Shown piece after piece: positions 30,235 through 38,876 of a stretch of DNA of 64,000 nt. The position numbers were made by a program, and so were the translations under genes. The notes below the pieces were generated by a model. It was not told the DNA's origin, did not search any database, and worked only from the letters and a program-made list of their open reading frames with translations. How positions within the stretch are numbered: position 1 is the first letter of the stretch; each line of letters starts with the position of its first letter. This DNA comes from Luteimonas sp. MC1825 (lineage in GTDB: Bacteria > Pseudomonadota > Gammaproteobacteria > Xanthomonadales > Xanthomonadaceae): assembly GCF_014764385.1 (NCBI RefSeq), contig NZ_CP061714.1, positions 1 to 64,000 on the forward strand, in the 5' to 3' direction.

Positions 30235-30593
30235 CGCTAAGAGCTCGCAGGTTGTTGGCGGCGGCAAGCGTGGTCTGCAAGCTCCGTCTCAATATCAAAG
30301 CGCACGATCGCAAGGTCTTGGGCGCGTGAGAGAGCTTCGGTGACACGGCTCGCACGCGCGTTGCGAGCTGCAGACGTGACCTTTGTGGGCTTCGGATTGT
30401 GCGTTGCCACCATCGGGTCCGCGCTTCGACCAGGCAGTCGCATTTGGAGAGCCCACGGTGGGACTTCTTGGCCGCGCACACGCGGTTTTCCGGCTTCGGA
30501 GGCAGCGGCGTGCAGTTCCAGGCGCGACCGTGGCGACCTCTTCGTGACGCCACGTGGCAGGCGGCAAGCGGCCCGGCTTCGGCTACAGTCGGC
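30230..30593 (+). other. Cassette 16 body: ORF-less family delta
   Basis: No credible gene. It shares ACTTCTTGGCCGCGC with the alpha group and ends with GGCTTCGGCTACAGTC, as in cassettes 52 and 66. Several GCTTCGG motifs are present. Confidence 0.75.
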
Positions 30594-30653
30594 GTCCAAC
30601 AAGTCATTCAAGCCGACGCCGCTTCGCGGCGCGGCTTAATTCAGGCGTTAGGC
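30594..30653 (+). repeat. attC 16 (60 bp)
   Basis: R'' is GTCCAAC, R' GTTAGGC; arm ACGCC/GGCGC. Confidence 0.9.
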
Positions 30654-30974
30654 CTTGTTCGCCGCAGTGTTGTAGCAGCATCTTCGGGTCGCCTGGTACA
30701 TGCCGCGCATCCATCACATTGGGCAGCTGGCACACGCGTTGCGGGCATCGGCAGGCACTCGTGGTGCAGCTCGGCTTCGGATAGGCGCAGCTTCGGCACA
30801 AGTACGATCATCCTGAGTCGGCTTCGTTGTGGTTGGCGGTGCGGGCTTTCGGCCGCGCGACTTGTAGGCCGCGGCTTCGCTCCGGCAGGCGCGGCCAAGC
30901 TTCGCCAAGTTGCTGTACTGTTCGGCTCAGGGGTTGGGCTACGGCAGGTCGGGCGCAAGTGCCAGGCAGCGGCG
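30648..30974 (+). other. Cassette 17 body: ORF-less family beta
   Basis: No credible gene. TGCTGTACT at 30911-30919. Confidence 0.8.
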
Positions 30975-31086
30975 GCCTAACGAGTCGTTCAAGCCGACGC
31001 CACATCGGGGCGCAAACCACATGGCAGATACAGCTTGCCATGTGCTTCACGCCCCGCTGCAGCGCGGCTTAACTCTGGTGTTAGGC
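30975..31086 (+). repeat. attC 17 (112 bp)
   Basis: GCCTAAC/GTTAGGC; arm ACGCC with ACATCGGGGCGC. Confidence 0.93.
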
Positions 31087-31108
31087 CTCACACCAACAGG
31101 AGTCGCAA

Positions 31109-31513
31109 GTGTCACTGATCAAGTCCGCGCCATCCCTCTGCTTTGCTCTTCTCCTGGCGGGGTGCTCACCGGCATCTAAAGCCCAGTCGCAACAGGTCCC
31201 CTCTTCCATGGACATGGCAGCGGTCAACTCTAATGCGCTCGTAGAGATCTCCGAGAGTCGAGCATTTACGTTGCTCAAAGCTGCCCTTGAAGAGCAGCTG
31301 GTCTCGGATCTTGAGTGCCTAAGCTTCGACTCAGAGAGCGACATTCCTGCGGGTTCAACGGCGGCATTTTGGGAGTTCGCCGCTCGGGAAATCCACAATG
31401 AGAAGTGCGGCGGGGACCCAGAAACGTCGCCCGTTCGCGACAGGTACAAAGTCAGCTCAAATGGGGAGGTATTGATTTACGACTTCCCAACTGGCGAGTA
31501 CACGACGTTCTGA
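31109..31513 (+). CDS. Cassette 18: putative lipoprotein
   Basis: 134 aa from a GTG with AGGAG about 8 nt upstream. Signal sequence with lipobox LLAGC. The mature part is acidic with two Cys. No family recognised. Confidence 0.7.
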   Translation: MSLIKSAPSLCFALLLAGCSPASKAQSQQVPSSMDMAAVNSNALVEISESRAFTLLKAALEEQLVSDLECLSFDSESDIPAGSTAAFWEFAAREIHNEKCGGDPETSPVRDRYKVSSNGEVLIYDFPTGEYTTF

Positions 31514-31535
31514 TCGCAAGCAACTAAGTCAAGAG

Positions 31536-31647
31536 GCCTAACAATGCGTTCAAGCCGAACCCGCTTCGTTACGCGGCCCAGGCGGCAAGTAAAGCTTGCC
31601 ACCTGGTCCACTTCACTGCGCGGGTCGGCTTAACTTAGGTGTTAGGC
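31536..31647 (+). repeat. attC 18 (112 bp)
   Basis: GCCTAAC/GTTAGGC; arm AACCC/GGGTC, inner CAGGCGGCA variant. Confidence 0.93.
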
Positions 31648-31967
31648 GTCACTGGGCAAGCGCCGCCGTGTGCCGCGGGTTGCTCTTCGGATAGTTCGCA
31701 CCAGAGTTGGAGGGTCGCTTCGCTGGTCATCGTCTTATCGCGCAGCGGGCTCCGCACCACCAGCGTGGCCTCAAGCATTCGGCGCTGCCAGGCAGCCCCA
31801 ACTTCGACAGCAGTCGCTCGACCCAGCAGCACGCAGGCCTGCCACAGGCGGCTTTGAGGCGCGATCAAGCGCCCCGGCCAGAATGGCTCAAGGTGTTGTA
31901 GTGTTCCGCTCAGGGGTTGGGCTGCGGTTCGTCCGGGTCGGGGAGTTCATCATCCGGGCCAGCTGCC
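31642..31967 (+). other. Cassette 19 body: ORF-less family gamma
   Basis: No credible gene. Begins GTCACTGGGCAAGCG like cassettes 62 and 63. TGTTGTAGT at 31894-31902. Confidence 0.8.
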
Positions 31968-32079
31968 GCCTAACAAGTCGTTCAAGCCGAAGCCGCTTCG
32001 TTACGCAAACCACATGGCAGATAGAGCTTGCCATGTGCTTCGCTTCACTGCGCGTCTCGGCTTAACTCTGGTGTTAGCC
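31968..32079 (+). repeat. attC 19 (112 bp)
   Basis: R'' GCCTAAC; right core GTTAGCC (start of cassette 20); arm AAGCC/GTCTC. Confidence 0.9.
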
Positions 32080-32083
32080 CTCA

Positions 32084-32422
32084 ATGAAACATTTCAGTTA
32101 CTTGCTGGCAGCAGCGTGCATCTTCGGCAGCAGCCCGCATGCCTCAGCTCAGTCGTGCCCAATCTCAGGTGAGTTGGCTCACTGGCGGGCTGGCTACTGC
32201 CTGGCACAGACGGGTACGGAAGACGCCGTTGCTGCTAGCGCTTGTTTGGAGCGAGAGCTGCAGATTCGGTTCCGTAGCCCCTGCAACGGCAAGTACCGCT
32301 ACAAGGGTGCTATGTGCAGATTGGCAGTTGAGGCAGGATCTTATTCGGGGTCTGCGGAAAGCTGCGTTAAAGACCCGCTCTTCGTAGGGCCTACGGTTGG
32401 TAGTGCCGCCGCTGAGGGCTAA
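32084..32422 (+). CDS. Cassette 20: secreted Cys-rich hypothetical protein
   Basis: 112 aa with a signal peptide (MKHFSYLLAAACIFGSSPHASA) and six Cys in the mature part, probably disulphide-bonded in the periplasm. The stop is the R'' TAA. No family recognised. Confidence 0.7.
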   Translation: MKHFSYLLAAACIFGSSPHASAQSCPISGELAHWRAGYCLAQTGTEDAVAASACLERELQIRFRSPCNGKYRYKGAMCRLAVEAGSYSGSAESCVKDPLFVGPTVGSAAAEG

Positions 32423-32528
32423 CAATGCGTTCAAGCCGACACCGCATCGGGGCGCAAACCACATGGCAGATACAGCTTGCCATGTGCTTCACGCCCCGCT
32501 GCGGCGCGGCTTAACTTGGGTGTTAGGC
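32417..32528 (+). repeat. attC 20 (112 bp)
   Basis: R'' GGCTAAC pairs with this cassette's own start (GTTAGCC), not with the following GTTAGGC; arm ACACC with GCATCGGGGCGC. Confidence 0.92.
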
Positions 32529-32532
32529 GGCC

Positions 32533-32880
32533 GTGGAAGAACTCACCAAGTTTGAACGTGAAGCCATCGCCTCGATTGGAGCGTCGGACGCGCAAGGCGA
32601 AATCCTGCTTGTGCAACTTGCACAAGCCACATGCGTCTCCCGCGACTACACCGGAGTTGGCCTGTACACCGAGCTATTGGTCAGCCCGGATGCGCCAAAG
32701 CTCGACGAGGCGCGCTGGAAAATTGAGGACATGCCTTCTGGGCATGCTGCGCACCCAGACGTTCCAGAAGGGATCGGCCTAATTCTTTGGGTCAAGGGTG
32801 GCTATATTAGCTGCCTAGAGTCGTACACCTACGATGGTCGCTGGCCGGATGACGAGTCGCTTATCCGGCCGGCCACCTAA
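32533..32880 (+). CDS. Cassette 21: hypothetical protein
   Basis: 115 aa from GTG 32533, acidic, soluble. Contains GYISCLESYTYDGRWPDDESLI near the C-terminus. No family recognised. Confidence 0.65.
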   Translation: MEELTKFEREAIASIGASDAQGEILLVQLAQATCVSRDYTGVGLYTELLVSPDAPKLDEARWKIEDMPSGHAAHPDVPEGIGLILWVKGGYISCLESYTYDGRWPDDESLIRPAT

Positions 32881-32934
32881 CAAATCATTCAAGCCGATGC
32901 CGCTTCGCGGCACGGCTTAATTCTGGTGTTAGGC
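32875..32934 (+). repeat. attC 21 (60 bp)
   Basis: R'' ACCTAAC, R' GTTAGGC; arm ATGCC/GGCAC. Confidence 0.92.
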
Positions 32935-33367
32935 CGCTGGTGAGGCTTCCGTGCCGCGGCATTCGGCACTACCGGCTCGGCGCGCCGGCTTACTTGCCCC
33001 GCCGTCCACTCGTTTCGTCCCGTTCGCCGGACAAATAGCCTGGCGCTCCGAGCAAATTGAGCGGCGCTTCGGCCAAATAGCTCGGTGCTCCGGCCGAATA
33101 GCCCGGCGCTCCGACCAAATAGAGCGGCGCTCCGGCCAAATAGCCCCGCACTCCGCCCAAATAGTCCGGCGGTTGGACAAATTTTGTCCATCGCCCGCCT
33201 TCTGAGCTCGGCGCTCCGAGCTCAGAAGGTCGCGCGCCGCCGGTGAAGCGCCGACGTCTTGGCCAGGCGTGGCGCCCGGCCAGCCCCAGCAAGGTGTTGT
33301 AGTGTTCCGGCTAGGGGTTGGGCTGTGGGTGTCTGGGGGCAGGGCTTCAAGGCTCCGGCCAGCAGCG
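32929..33367 (+). other. Cassette 22 body: ORF-less, with 21-bp tandem repeats
   Basis: Longest ORF-less cassette. It holds seven 21-bp repeats (33025-33171) and the shared 3' element TGTTGTAGT at 33295-33303. Both strands stay open across the repeats, but no start site is convincing. Confidence 0.75.
33025..33171. repeat. Seven tandem 21-bp repeats
   Basis: The unit is close to CTCCGGCCAAATAGCCCGGCG, with seven consecutive diverged copies. Being a multiple of three, it gives heptapeptide repeats on either strand, such as GLFGRSA on the minus strand. Confidence 0.9.
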
Positions 33368-33479
33368 GCCTAACAATTCGTTCAAGCCGACACCGCTTCG
33401 TTACGCGAACCACATGGCAGGTACAGCTTGCCATGTGGTTCGCTCCACTACGCGGCGCGGCTTAACTCAGGCGTTAGCC
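33368..33479 (+). repeat. attC 22 (112 bp)
   Basis: R'' GCCTAAC; right core GTTAGCC (start of cassette 23); arm ACACC. Confidence 0.9.
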
Positions 33480-33480
33480 G

Positions 33481-33945
33481 ATGCGAAAGATCCTGCTCTA
33501 CCTTGTGGTATTCATCCTATGCGGCTGCGGCGCGGGCGTGCTGGTTTATCCAGAGCACTCTAGAATTTCCGAGATTCGCGATGGCTCACGGTTCTACAAT
33601 AACGCGATCGTTCAGATCCACGGTTTTTCTGTCTTACGCTTCGAAGCGCATTTCATCTGTGAGTCCCTTCGCGATATTGACTCAGCATCTGACGGCAACT
33701 GCCTAGTGCTTGAACCATCTCTCCAGGACGGCGTTCTTTCGGAACTTGGTCCAGCGCTGTATCACAACAAAGAAGTTGTTCTAGTCGGCGTGTTTAACAA
33801 AGATGGCGGCGGCCGCAAAGGCAGCATCTCTCCCCTAAGAGTTAAGGTCGTCGGCACTCACGACAAGGGAGATCCACCGCCGCCACCGCCCGAACCATCG
33901 GCTAACAATTCATTCAAGCCGACGCCGCTTCGCGGCGCGGCTTAA
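33481..33945 (+). CDS. Cassette 23: lipoprotein-like protein with attC-encoded tail
   Basis: 154 aa beginning 2 bp after the core site. Hydrophobic N-terminus with LCGCG as a possible lipobox, a soluble domain, a proline run, then the attC-encoded tail NNSFKPTPLRGAA. It stops at the TAA of the attC inner arm. No family recognised. Confidence 0.65.
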   Translation: MRKILLYLVVFILCGCGAGVLVYPEHSRISEIRDGSRFYNNAIVQIHGFSVLRFEAHFICESLRDIDSASDGNCLVLEPSLQDGVLSELGPALYHNKEVVLVGVFNKDGGGRKGSISPLRVKVVGTHDKGDPPPPPPEPSANNSFKPTPLRGAA

Positions 33946-33959
33946 TTCAGGCGTTAGGC
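33900..33959 (+). repeat. attC 23 (60 bp)
   Basis: R'' GGCTAAC pairs with the cassette's own start GTTAGCC; following core GTTAGGC; arm ACGCC/GGCGC. Confidence 0.92.
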
Positions 33960-33972
33960 CTGCTTGGTGAAA

Positions 33973-34449
33973 ATGTCGCGCGACCAACGTTTCTACTGGA
34001 CTGAGCCGTTCGCCTTTGCTAAGGCGCGTGCTCGCGCTGCTGCACCCGGAAACAGACTCCTTCTTGTCATCGTCTTGGCGGGGTTGTTGGCCCTTGCACT
34101 CGTCGCTGCGGACCCACCAACTAGTAGTCGAGACCTTGCGCTGGTCGCGCTGTTCGCAGTTACACCGGCGCTGCTGATCTCCTATCCGGGTATGTGGCTG
34201 TTCTCACGCATCCCCAACAGCGTTCTCGTAGCAGCGGACCGTATCGTAGTTGGTCGGGAGGTCACTCCTTTCGCGCAGGTACAATCCGCCATTGTCGGTA
34301 CTACTCGCATAGGCGGGATGGAGCACCGAATCTTCACCTTTCGCACGAAAGACGGCCGGGAGCATCTGTACGGCATTGGACGCAAGGTCAAAGCTGAGCA
34401 ACTTGCGACATTTCTTCACCAGGTAGGTATCCGTGAGCCGCAGGCCTAA
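33973..34449 (+). CDS. Cassette 24: membrane protein
   Basis: 158 aa with two membrane helices at about 27-46 and 57-78, then a PH-like soluble domain (NSVLVAADRIVVGREVTPFAQV). I use ATG 33973; TTG 33964 and GTG 33967 are alternatives. No family recognised. Confidence 0.65.
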   Translation: MSRDQRFYWTEPFAFAKARARAAAPGNRLLLVIVLAGLLALALVAADPPTSSRDLALVALFAVTPALLISYPGMWLFSRIPNSVLVAADRIVVGREVTPFAQVQSAIVGTTRIGGMEHRIFTFRTKDGREHLYGIGRKVKAEQLATFLHQVGIREPQA

Positions 34450-34555
34450 CAATGCGTTCAAGCCGAAGCCGCTTCGTTCCGCAAAGCACATGGCAGGTAC
34501 AGCTTGCCATGTGCTTCGCTCCACTACGCGTCTCGGCTTAACTTAGGCGTTAGGT
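34444..34555 (+). repeat. attC 24 (112 bp)
   Basis: R'' GCCTAAC; right core GTTAGGT (start of cassette 25); arm AAGCC/GTCTC. Confidence 0.92.
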
Positions 34556-34577
34556 GCCGCACGGAGCTACCCGCAAC

Positions 34578-34949
34578 GTGAGTGATTCCAGTGAAGAAGT
34601 TGCACCGTCCGACGAGCAGCAAGCTGTTCCCCTCAAATGGCGGCCGGCGCTCGCAGTCGCGGCAAATGCCTTCGCGGCAGGGGACTTCACTTTGCAGGGC
34701 TTGGCCGGCGTCGAGCCCACGTCTGCTTCAACTGCCTCGCAAGTGCGCGAGTATCTCGCTGACTACGGCGCTACTCTTGTCTCGCTCCCCGAAGAAACCT
34801 GGGGCTCGTCAGTCTGTATCTGGTCTGGCCATCATTGGGATGTACTTGTAGACCTTTGGACCCACGAGGAAGGCCGCAGTGATCTGGTCATGCACGCCCA
34901 CGTGGCTCAATCAGACATTGTCAGCGTTCACGCGGTGTACGTGCCTTAG
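34578..34949 (+). CDS. Cassette 25: DUF7668-like protein
   Basis: 123 aa from GTG 34578 (GTG 34554 is possible). The pattern ANAFAAGDFTLQGLAGVEP, LPEETWGSSVCIWSGHHW, VDLWTHEEGRSDLV resembles a small family I recall as DUF7668, often seen near toxin-immunity loci. Assignment is tentative. Confidence 0.6.
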   Translation: MSDSSEEVAPSDEQQAVPLKWRPALAVAANAFAAGDFTLQGLAGVEPTSASTASQVREYLADYGATLVSLPEETWGSSVCIWSGHHWDVLVDLWTHEEGRSDLVMHAHVAQSDIVSVHAVYVP

Positions 34950-34958
34950 CGGGGCGGC

Positions 34959-35018
34959 ACCTAACAATTCATTCAAGCCGACGCCGCTTCGCGGCGCGGC
35001 TTAATTCAGGCGTTAGGC
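34959..35018 (+). repeat. attC 25 (60 bp)
   Basis: R'' ACCTAAC pairs with the cassette's own start GTTAGGT; arm ACGCC/GGCGC. Confidence 0.92.
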
Positions 35019-35021
35019 CTC

Positions 35022-35534
35022 ATGTCAGACCACCTGCTCGCTTACCTACCACTTGGCATCAGTTTATTGTCACTCGTCGTCGCGGCCTTTTCGCTCGGCT
35101 GGAACATCTATCGCGACATCATTCTCAAACCGCGTGTTCGTGTGACGGCAAGCCGATCGTTCGTCTTCGGCACTCGTCGTGATCCACAAGAAAAGTTCAT
35201 AATCTCTGCCGTCAACTTTGGCCCTGGTAAGGTCAACCTAAACATCATCTGGTTCAAACGCAGATCCCTGCTTCTTAGGCTGCGCCGCAAGCAAACTCAA
35301 GGTGTTTGGATGCATGACTTCTACAACCCACTCTCGGCAAAGCTTCCAGCCGTTCTTGAGGTGGGAGAGAAGATCGATCTGATCTTTCCGTGGGATAAAG
35401 AGCTCATCTTCTCCCATTCACCAACTCATTTAGGTCTAAACGACTCTTTTGGTCGGCTACATTGTGCCGACCGCAAGGAGGTCCGGAAGGTCCTCAAGGT
35501 GTGGCAGAGTGAGTTCGGTCGCAGTGAGGCCTAA
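35022..35534 (+). CDS. Cassette 26: membrane-anchored hypothetical protein
   Basis: 170 aa with one N-terminal helix at about 8-30, then a soluble domain rich in basic and aromatic residues. Same layout as cassette 8. Confidence 0.68.
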   Translation: MSDHLLAYLPLGISLLSLVVAAFSLGWNIYRDIILKPRVRVTASRSFVFGTRRDPQEKFIISAVNFGPGKVNLNIIWFKRRSLLLRLRRKQTQGVWMHDFYNPLSAKLPAVLEVGEKIDLIFPWDKELIFSHSPTHLGLNDSFGRLHCADRKEVRKVLKVWQSEFGRSEA

Positions 35535-35640
35535 CAATGCGTTCAAGCCGAACCCGCTTCGTTACGCGGCCCACATGGCAGAAAGAGCTTGCCATGTGTT
35601 CCGCTCCACTACGCGGGTCGGCTTAACTTAGGTGTTAGGC
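35529..35640 (+). repeat. attC 26 (112 bp)
   Basis: GCCTAAC/GTTAGGC; arm AACCC/GGGTC with CACATGG inner repeat. Confidence 0.93.
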
Positions 35641-35649
35641 CTCATCCCA

Positions 35650-36126
35650 ATGACTCACCGGCTTGTTGCCATACTCTCGTTGTTAGCGGTCTTTGCCGGA
35701 TGCGCCCCGGCCGACGAGATCCCGAGTGGCGGCTCAACGGCGGTGCCGATAGACGCGGCAATCGCGGCTTTTGAGCGAATGGTTCCGCCAGCCACATACA
35801 GTCGCGCATATGCAAATTGTCTCCTGATCGACGGGCATGACCCTCCTAGTAGCGTTCTTGCGGCCTTGCTTGTTGGCGGCCGCGAGGTGGTGCCAGCATC
35901 GGAGTGCGCATACGCAATCAACGCTCCAGGAGGCGTCCACCGCGAGACTGGAAAGCGCGCCCAGTTGCATGAACTTCGCGAATTCAAGAAGTACGGCGCT
36001 GTGGCGGCTGAGCTAAACGGATCAAGCTATGTTCACGGCCTGTCTGGCTCTTCGATGCGGTTTGACCTGGAGTACCGCAATGGACAGTGGCGGGTTGCGT
36101 TCGTTAAGCCCACTGGTGTCTCATGA
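35650..36126 (+). CDS. Cassette 27: putative lipoprotein
   Basis: 158 aa with signal sequence and lipobox VFAGC. The C-terminal half (GSSYVHGLSGSSMRFDLEYR then QWRVAFVKP) looks like a small NTF2/DUF4878-type beta sheet. Family not certain. Confidence 0.7.
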   Translation: MTHRLVAILSLLAVFAGCAPADEIPSGGSTAVPIDAAIAAFERMVPPATYSRAYANCLLIDGHDPPSSVLAALLVGGREVVPASECAYAINAPGGVHRETGKRAQLHELREFKKYGAVAAELNGSSYVHGLSGSSMRFDLEYRNGQWRVAFVKPTGVS

Positions 36127-36127
36127 G

Positions 36128-36239
36128 GCCTAACAATGCGTTCAAGCCGAACCCGCTTCGTTACGCGGCCCAGGCGGCAGGTAAAGCTTGCCACCTGGTC
36201 CACTCCACTGCGCGGGTCGGCTTAACTTAGGTGTTAGGC
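36128..36239 (+). repeat. attC 27 (112 bp)
   Basis: GCCTAAC/GTTAGGC; arm AACCC/GGGTC, CAGGCGGCA variant. Confidence 0.93.
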
Positions 36240-36267
36240 GCACTACTGCACCGCAAGGAGGCGTGAA

Positions 36268-36588
36268 GTGAAACTGACAGACTCGGAAATTCGCCACTTC
36301 AAGAACGTACTGTGGGGCACCCGCTTCTGGGCGTGGTTCCGCTGGGTTCTGTTGGGTGTCTTGGCCTACACCGCCGTCGCACACTTCAGCGGCTGGAAGC
36401 CGCTGACCCGCCCGGACTGGCTGGTTGCCGGGGCTCTCTACATGCTTGTCGCTTGGCCAGGTCTGTGCCGCACCTACGTATTTCACACGCTTCGCCGCGT
36501 GGTTGCGGAGGATCCGGAGGCCCGGGCACAGCTCGCTGCGGCTGGCGTTAAGGAGTTCGCGCTTGGCACACCGGCGGGGCGCGCCTAA
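36268..36588 (+). CDS. Cassette 28: small membrane protein (paralogue of cassette 49)
   Basis: 106 aa from GTG with a strong AAGGAGG. Two membrane helices at about 23-41 and 49-66. It differs from the cassette 49 product at about five residues. No family recognised. Confidence 0.72.
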   Translation: MKLTDSEIRHFKNVLWGTRFWAWFRWVLLGVLAYTAVAHFSGWKPLTRPDWLVAGALYMLVAWPGLCRTYVFHTLRRVVAEDPEARAQLAAAGVKEFALGTPAGRA

Positions 36589-36694
36589 CAATGCGTTCAA
36601 GCCGAAGCCGCTTCGTTACGCAAAGCACATGGCAGGTACAGCTTGCCATGCGCTTTGCTCCACTACGCGTCTCGGCTTAACTTAGGTGTTAGGC
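36583..36694 (+). repeat. attC 28 (112 bp)
   Basis: GCCTAAC/GTTAGGC; arm AAGCC/GTCTC. Confidence 0.93.
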
Positions 36695-36697
36695 GCC

Positions 36698-37060
36698 ATG
36701 GACATGATCTCGCAATCTGAAAATGTGATCTCGATCTTCGGTTACTGGCCGCAGTTCGCGGATGCCAAAGTTGCGCTCATCGCATATGAGCCGCCTGGGA
36801 CCATTCGTCTGGATATTTCGTACATTGATGCGGAAATGCAGAAGGCTGCGGTCGTAGGCCTGCGTTTCACTGGTGTGCAAGAGCTAGCGTTGAGCGAGCT
36901 TCTTTCAGAGAACGTGCTGGATAGCCTAACCATCTCAGACGGAGCGCCTATGCGCGTGAATCTAGAGCCGTGTTATGGCCTAGGTGGTAGCTTCACTTGT
37001 ACGGGCGCCGAGGTCACCGGGGTGGCGGGTGAATTCAACCACCAAGTGCGACAGTCCTGA
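36698..37060 (+). CDS. Cassette 29: Imm50-like immunity protein, 3' end altered by IS
   Basis: 120 aa. SIFGYWPQFADAKV, a central FTGVQELALSELLSENVLDSL and a C-terminal YGLGGSFTCTGAEV resemble the Imm50 immunity family and the cassette 32 product. IS copy 2 replaces the original attC-encoded tail with GEFNHQVRQS. The core domain is unaffected. Confidence 0.65.
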   Translation: MDMISQSENVISIFGYWPQFADAKVALIAYEPPGTIRLDISYIDAEMQKAAVVGLRFTGVQELALSELLSENVLDSLTISDGAPMRVNLEPCYGLGGSFTCTGAEVTGVAGEFNHQVRQS

Positions 37061-38117
37061 TCAAGCGCGGATTCTCTGTTCGGGCGTTTCATAGTCGTAG
37101 CGCTTCCTCGGTCTGGTATTGAGTTTGTGAGCGATTGCATCGCACTGTTTCTGGGTCAGCTTCGCCATGCTCTTGCCCTTCTGCAGGTACTGGCGGATCA
37201 GCCCGTTGGTGTTCTCGTTGGTGCCACGCTGCCACGGGTGGTGAGGGCGCGCGAAGTAGAACGTCGTTCCGGTCGCGGCCTCGATCTCCGCATAGCCATG
37301 GAACTCGGTGCCGTTATCCGAGGTGATCGTGATACACGGCAGCGGCGCTGCTTTGATCATCTCGATGACACGGCGATTCAATGCCTTGGTGGTGCGGTTG
37401 GGTAGCTTGCCGATCATCAGGTAGCCCGTGGCACGTTCGACCATGGTCACGATGCAGGACTTCTCCCAGGACGCCCCCATGACCGTGTCGATTTCCCAGT
37501 GGCCGACCTCGAGCCGCGCCTCAATTTCGACTGGCCGCTCCTCGATCATGCGCTTGCCTTGCAGCCTTCCGCGGCGCTCCAGGCCGTAGTGCCGCTTGCG
37601 CCGCTTATAGCGGCGGCGCAGCTCTAGATACAGCGTGCCGCCTGCACGCCAGTCACGCCGCACGTGGCGGTAGATCGACTGGAAGCTGATCGCAAACTCG
37701 CCCTGCCGAAGCACGCCGGCAATCTGCTCGGGGCTCCATTGCTGCATCAGCAGCGCCTCGACTCGGGCGTACTGCATCGGAGCGTGGTGCGGACCGCGGC
37801 GGCTGCGTCGGAGCCGACCGTTCCGACGCTCCTGGGCTTTGCTGTAGCAGTAGTGTCCGCCCTTGGGACAGGGCGTCAGGTTGCGCTTGATCTCGCGATA
37901 GATCGTGCTTCGGTGACGGCCCAGGATCAGGGCAATCTCGGCCACGCTGTGCCTGGTCTTGCGGAGCTTGGAGATCAGGTATCGTTCGTCTCTGGTGAGC
38001 TGGCAGTACTTCACGGTTGGGGCTCCTTTCTTGCCGGATAAGAGTCCCTTCCAGTCTGCCAGCTCACCTCTCCTTTTCGGGGCGCTGGATTTGTCGCACT
38101 TAGTCTGGCAATTTCTG
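37028..38117 (-). mobile_element. IS30-family element, copy 2
   Basis: 1090 bp, flanked by GCG on both sides (37025-37027 and 38118-38120). A preceding G on the left matches the last G of the element, so 4 bp cannot be excluded. The right flank runs directly into CCTAAC. Confidence 0.93.
37061..38014 (-). CDS. IS30-family transposase (copy 2)
   Basis: 317 aa, same protein as copy 1 with the intact DD33E triad; GTG start at 38014. Confidence 0.92.
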   Translation of the reverse strand: MKYCQLTRDERYLISKLRKTRHSVAEIALILGRHRSTIYREIKRNLTPCPKGGHYCYSKAQERRNGRLRRSRRGPHHAPMQYARVEALLMQQWSPEQIAGVLRQGEFAISFQSIYRHVRRDWRAGGTLYLELRRRYKRRKRHYGLERRGRLQGKRMIEERPVEIEARLEVGHWEIDTVMGASWEKSCIVTMVERATGYLMIGKLPNRTTKALNRRVIEMIKAAPLPCITITSDNGTEFHGYAEIEAATGTTFYFARPHHPWQRGTNENTNGLIRQYLQKGKSMAKLTQKQCDAIAHKLNTRPRKRYDYETPEQRIRA

Positions 38118-38119
38118 GC

Positions 38120-38179
38120 GCCTAACAATTCATTCAAGCCGATGCCGCTTCGCGGCACGGCTTAATTCTGGTGTTAGGC
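38120..38179 (+). repeat. attC 29 (60 bp)
   Basis: GCCTAAC/GTTAGGC intact to the right of IS copy 2; arm ATGCC/GGCAC. Confidence 0.93.
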
Positions 38180-38184
38180 ATCGC

Positions 38185-38808
38185 ATGACAGATGATCGCT
38201 GGTTCCGGAACAAGAGCTGGGATGCCGATATCGCATCTCTCTTTGAGGAAAAGCTGCGGCGCGCTCGTCGCAAAAGCCAGTATCTTCGGATTCAGGCCTC
38301 CTCCCTCACGCAAGCTAATCCGCAGGTAGCCTTAGATCTGCTTGATCGGTACTTTGCACTTGGTGAAGACTTTGACCATGCTCAAGCTCATGTTGATCGT
38401 GCGGCGGCCTACTTAACTCTTGGCCGCGTAGAAGATGCATTCATGTCTTACGAGGCAGCTCTAAATCGCGAGGCGGAGTTCCCAAATTTGCGCACCGGCG
38501 CGTACTTGGAGCTGCCATATCAAATAGCCCTACGGGGCGCAGCTCATCGCTACGATCAGGCAATGGCCCTACTTTCCAGAGCCGCTGAGAACCTCATGTT
38601 TGCCGTGGATCACTTTGTGTTTCATGCAACAAAAGCAATCATCCTCTCTGCCCAAGGGAACCTCGCCGATGCTCGCGCCGAGGCTAGACCTGCCCTTGAG
38701 GCTGCAAGCCGTGACCATTCTGGGTTCCGCTACCATCCCGGCGTGGGCCTCGTATCGGACAAGCATTCACAAGCTCTGGCTCTGCTGCGTCCGCTGTGCG
38801 ATGCCTAA
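38185..38808 (+). CDS. Cassette 30: TPR-like helical protein
   Basis: 207 aa, no signal peptide. Helical repeats such as AHVDRAAAYLTLGRVEDAFMSYEAAL and HFVFHATKAIILSAQGNLADARAEA suggest tetratricopeptide-type repeats. Confidence 0.68.
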   Translation: MTDDRWFRNKSWDADIASLFEEKLRRARRKSQYLRIQASSLTQANPQVALDLLDRYFALGEDFDHAQAHVDRAAAYLTLGRVEDAFMSYEAALNREAEFPNLRTGAYLELPYQIALRGAAHRYDQAMALLSRAAENLMFAVDHFVFHATKAIILSAQGNLADARAEARPALEAASRDHSGFRYHPGVGLVSDKHSQALALLRPLCDA

Positions 38809-38862
38809 CAATTCATTCAAGCCGACGCCGCTTCGCGGCGCGGCTTAACTCAGGTGTTAGGC
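38803..38862 (+). repeat. attC 30 (60 bp)
   Basis: GCCTAAC/GTTAGGC; arm ACGCC/GGCGC. Confidence 0.93.
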
Positions 38863-38876
38863 CGCTGGGGAGCTAC

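Noticed and set aside
33025..33171. CRISPR array
   Set aside because: Repeats are contiguous 21-mers without spacers and there are no cas genes.
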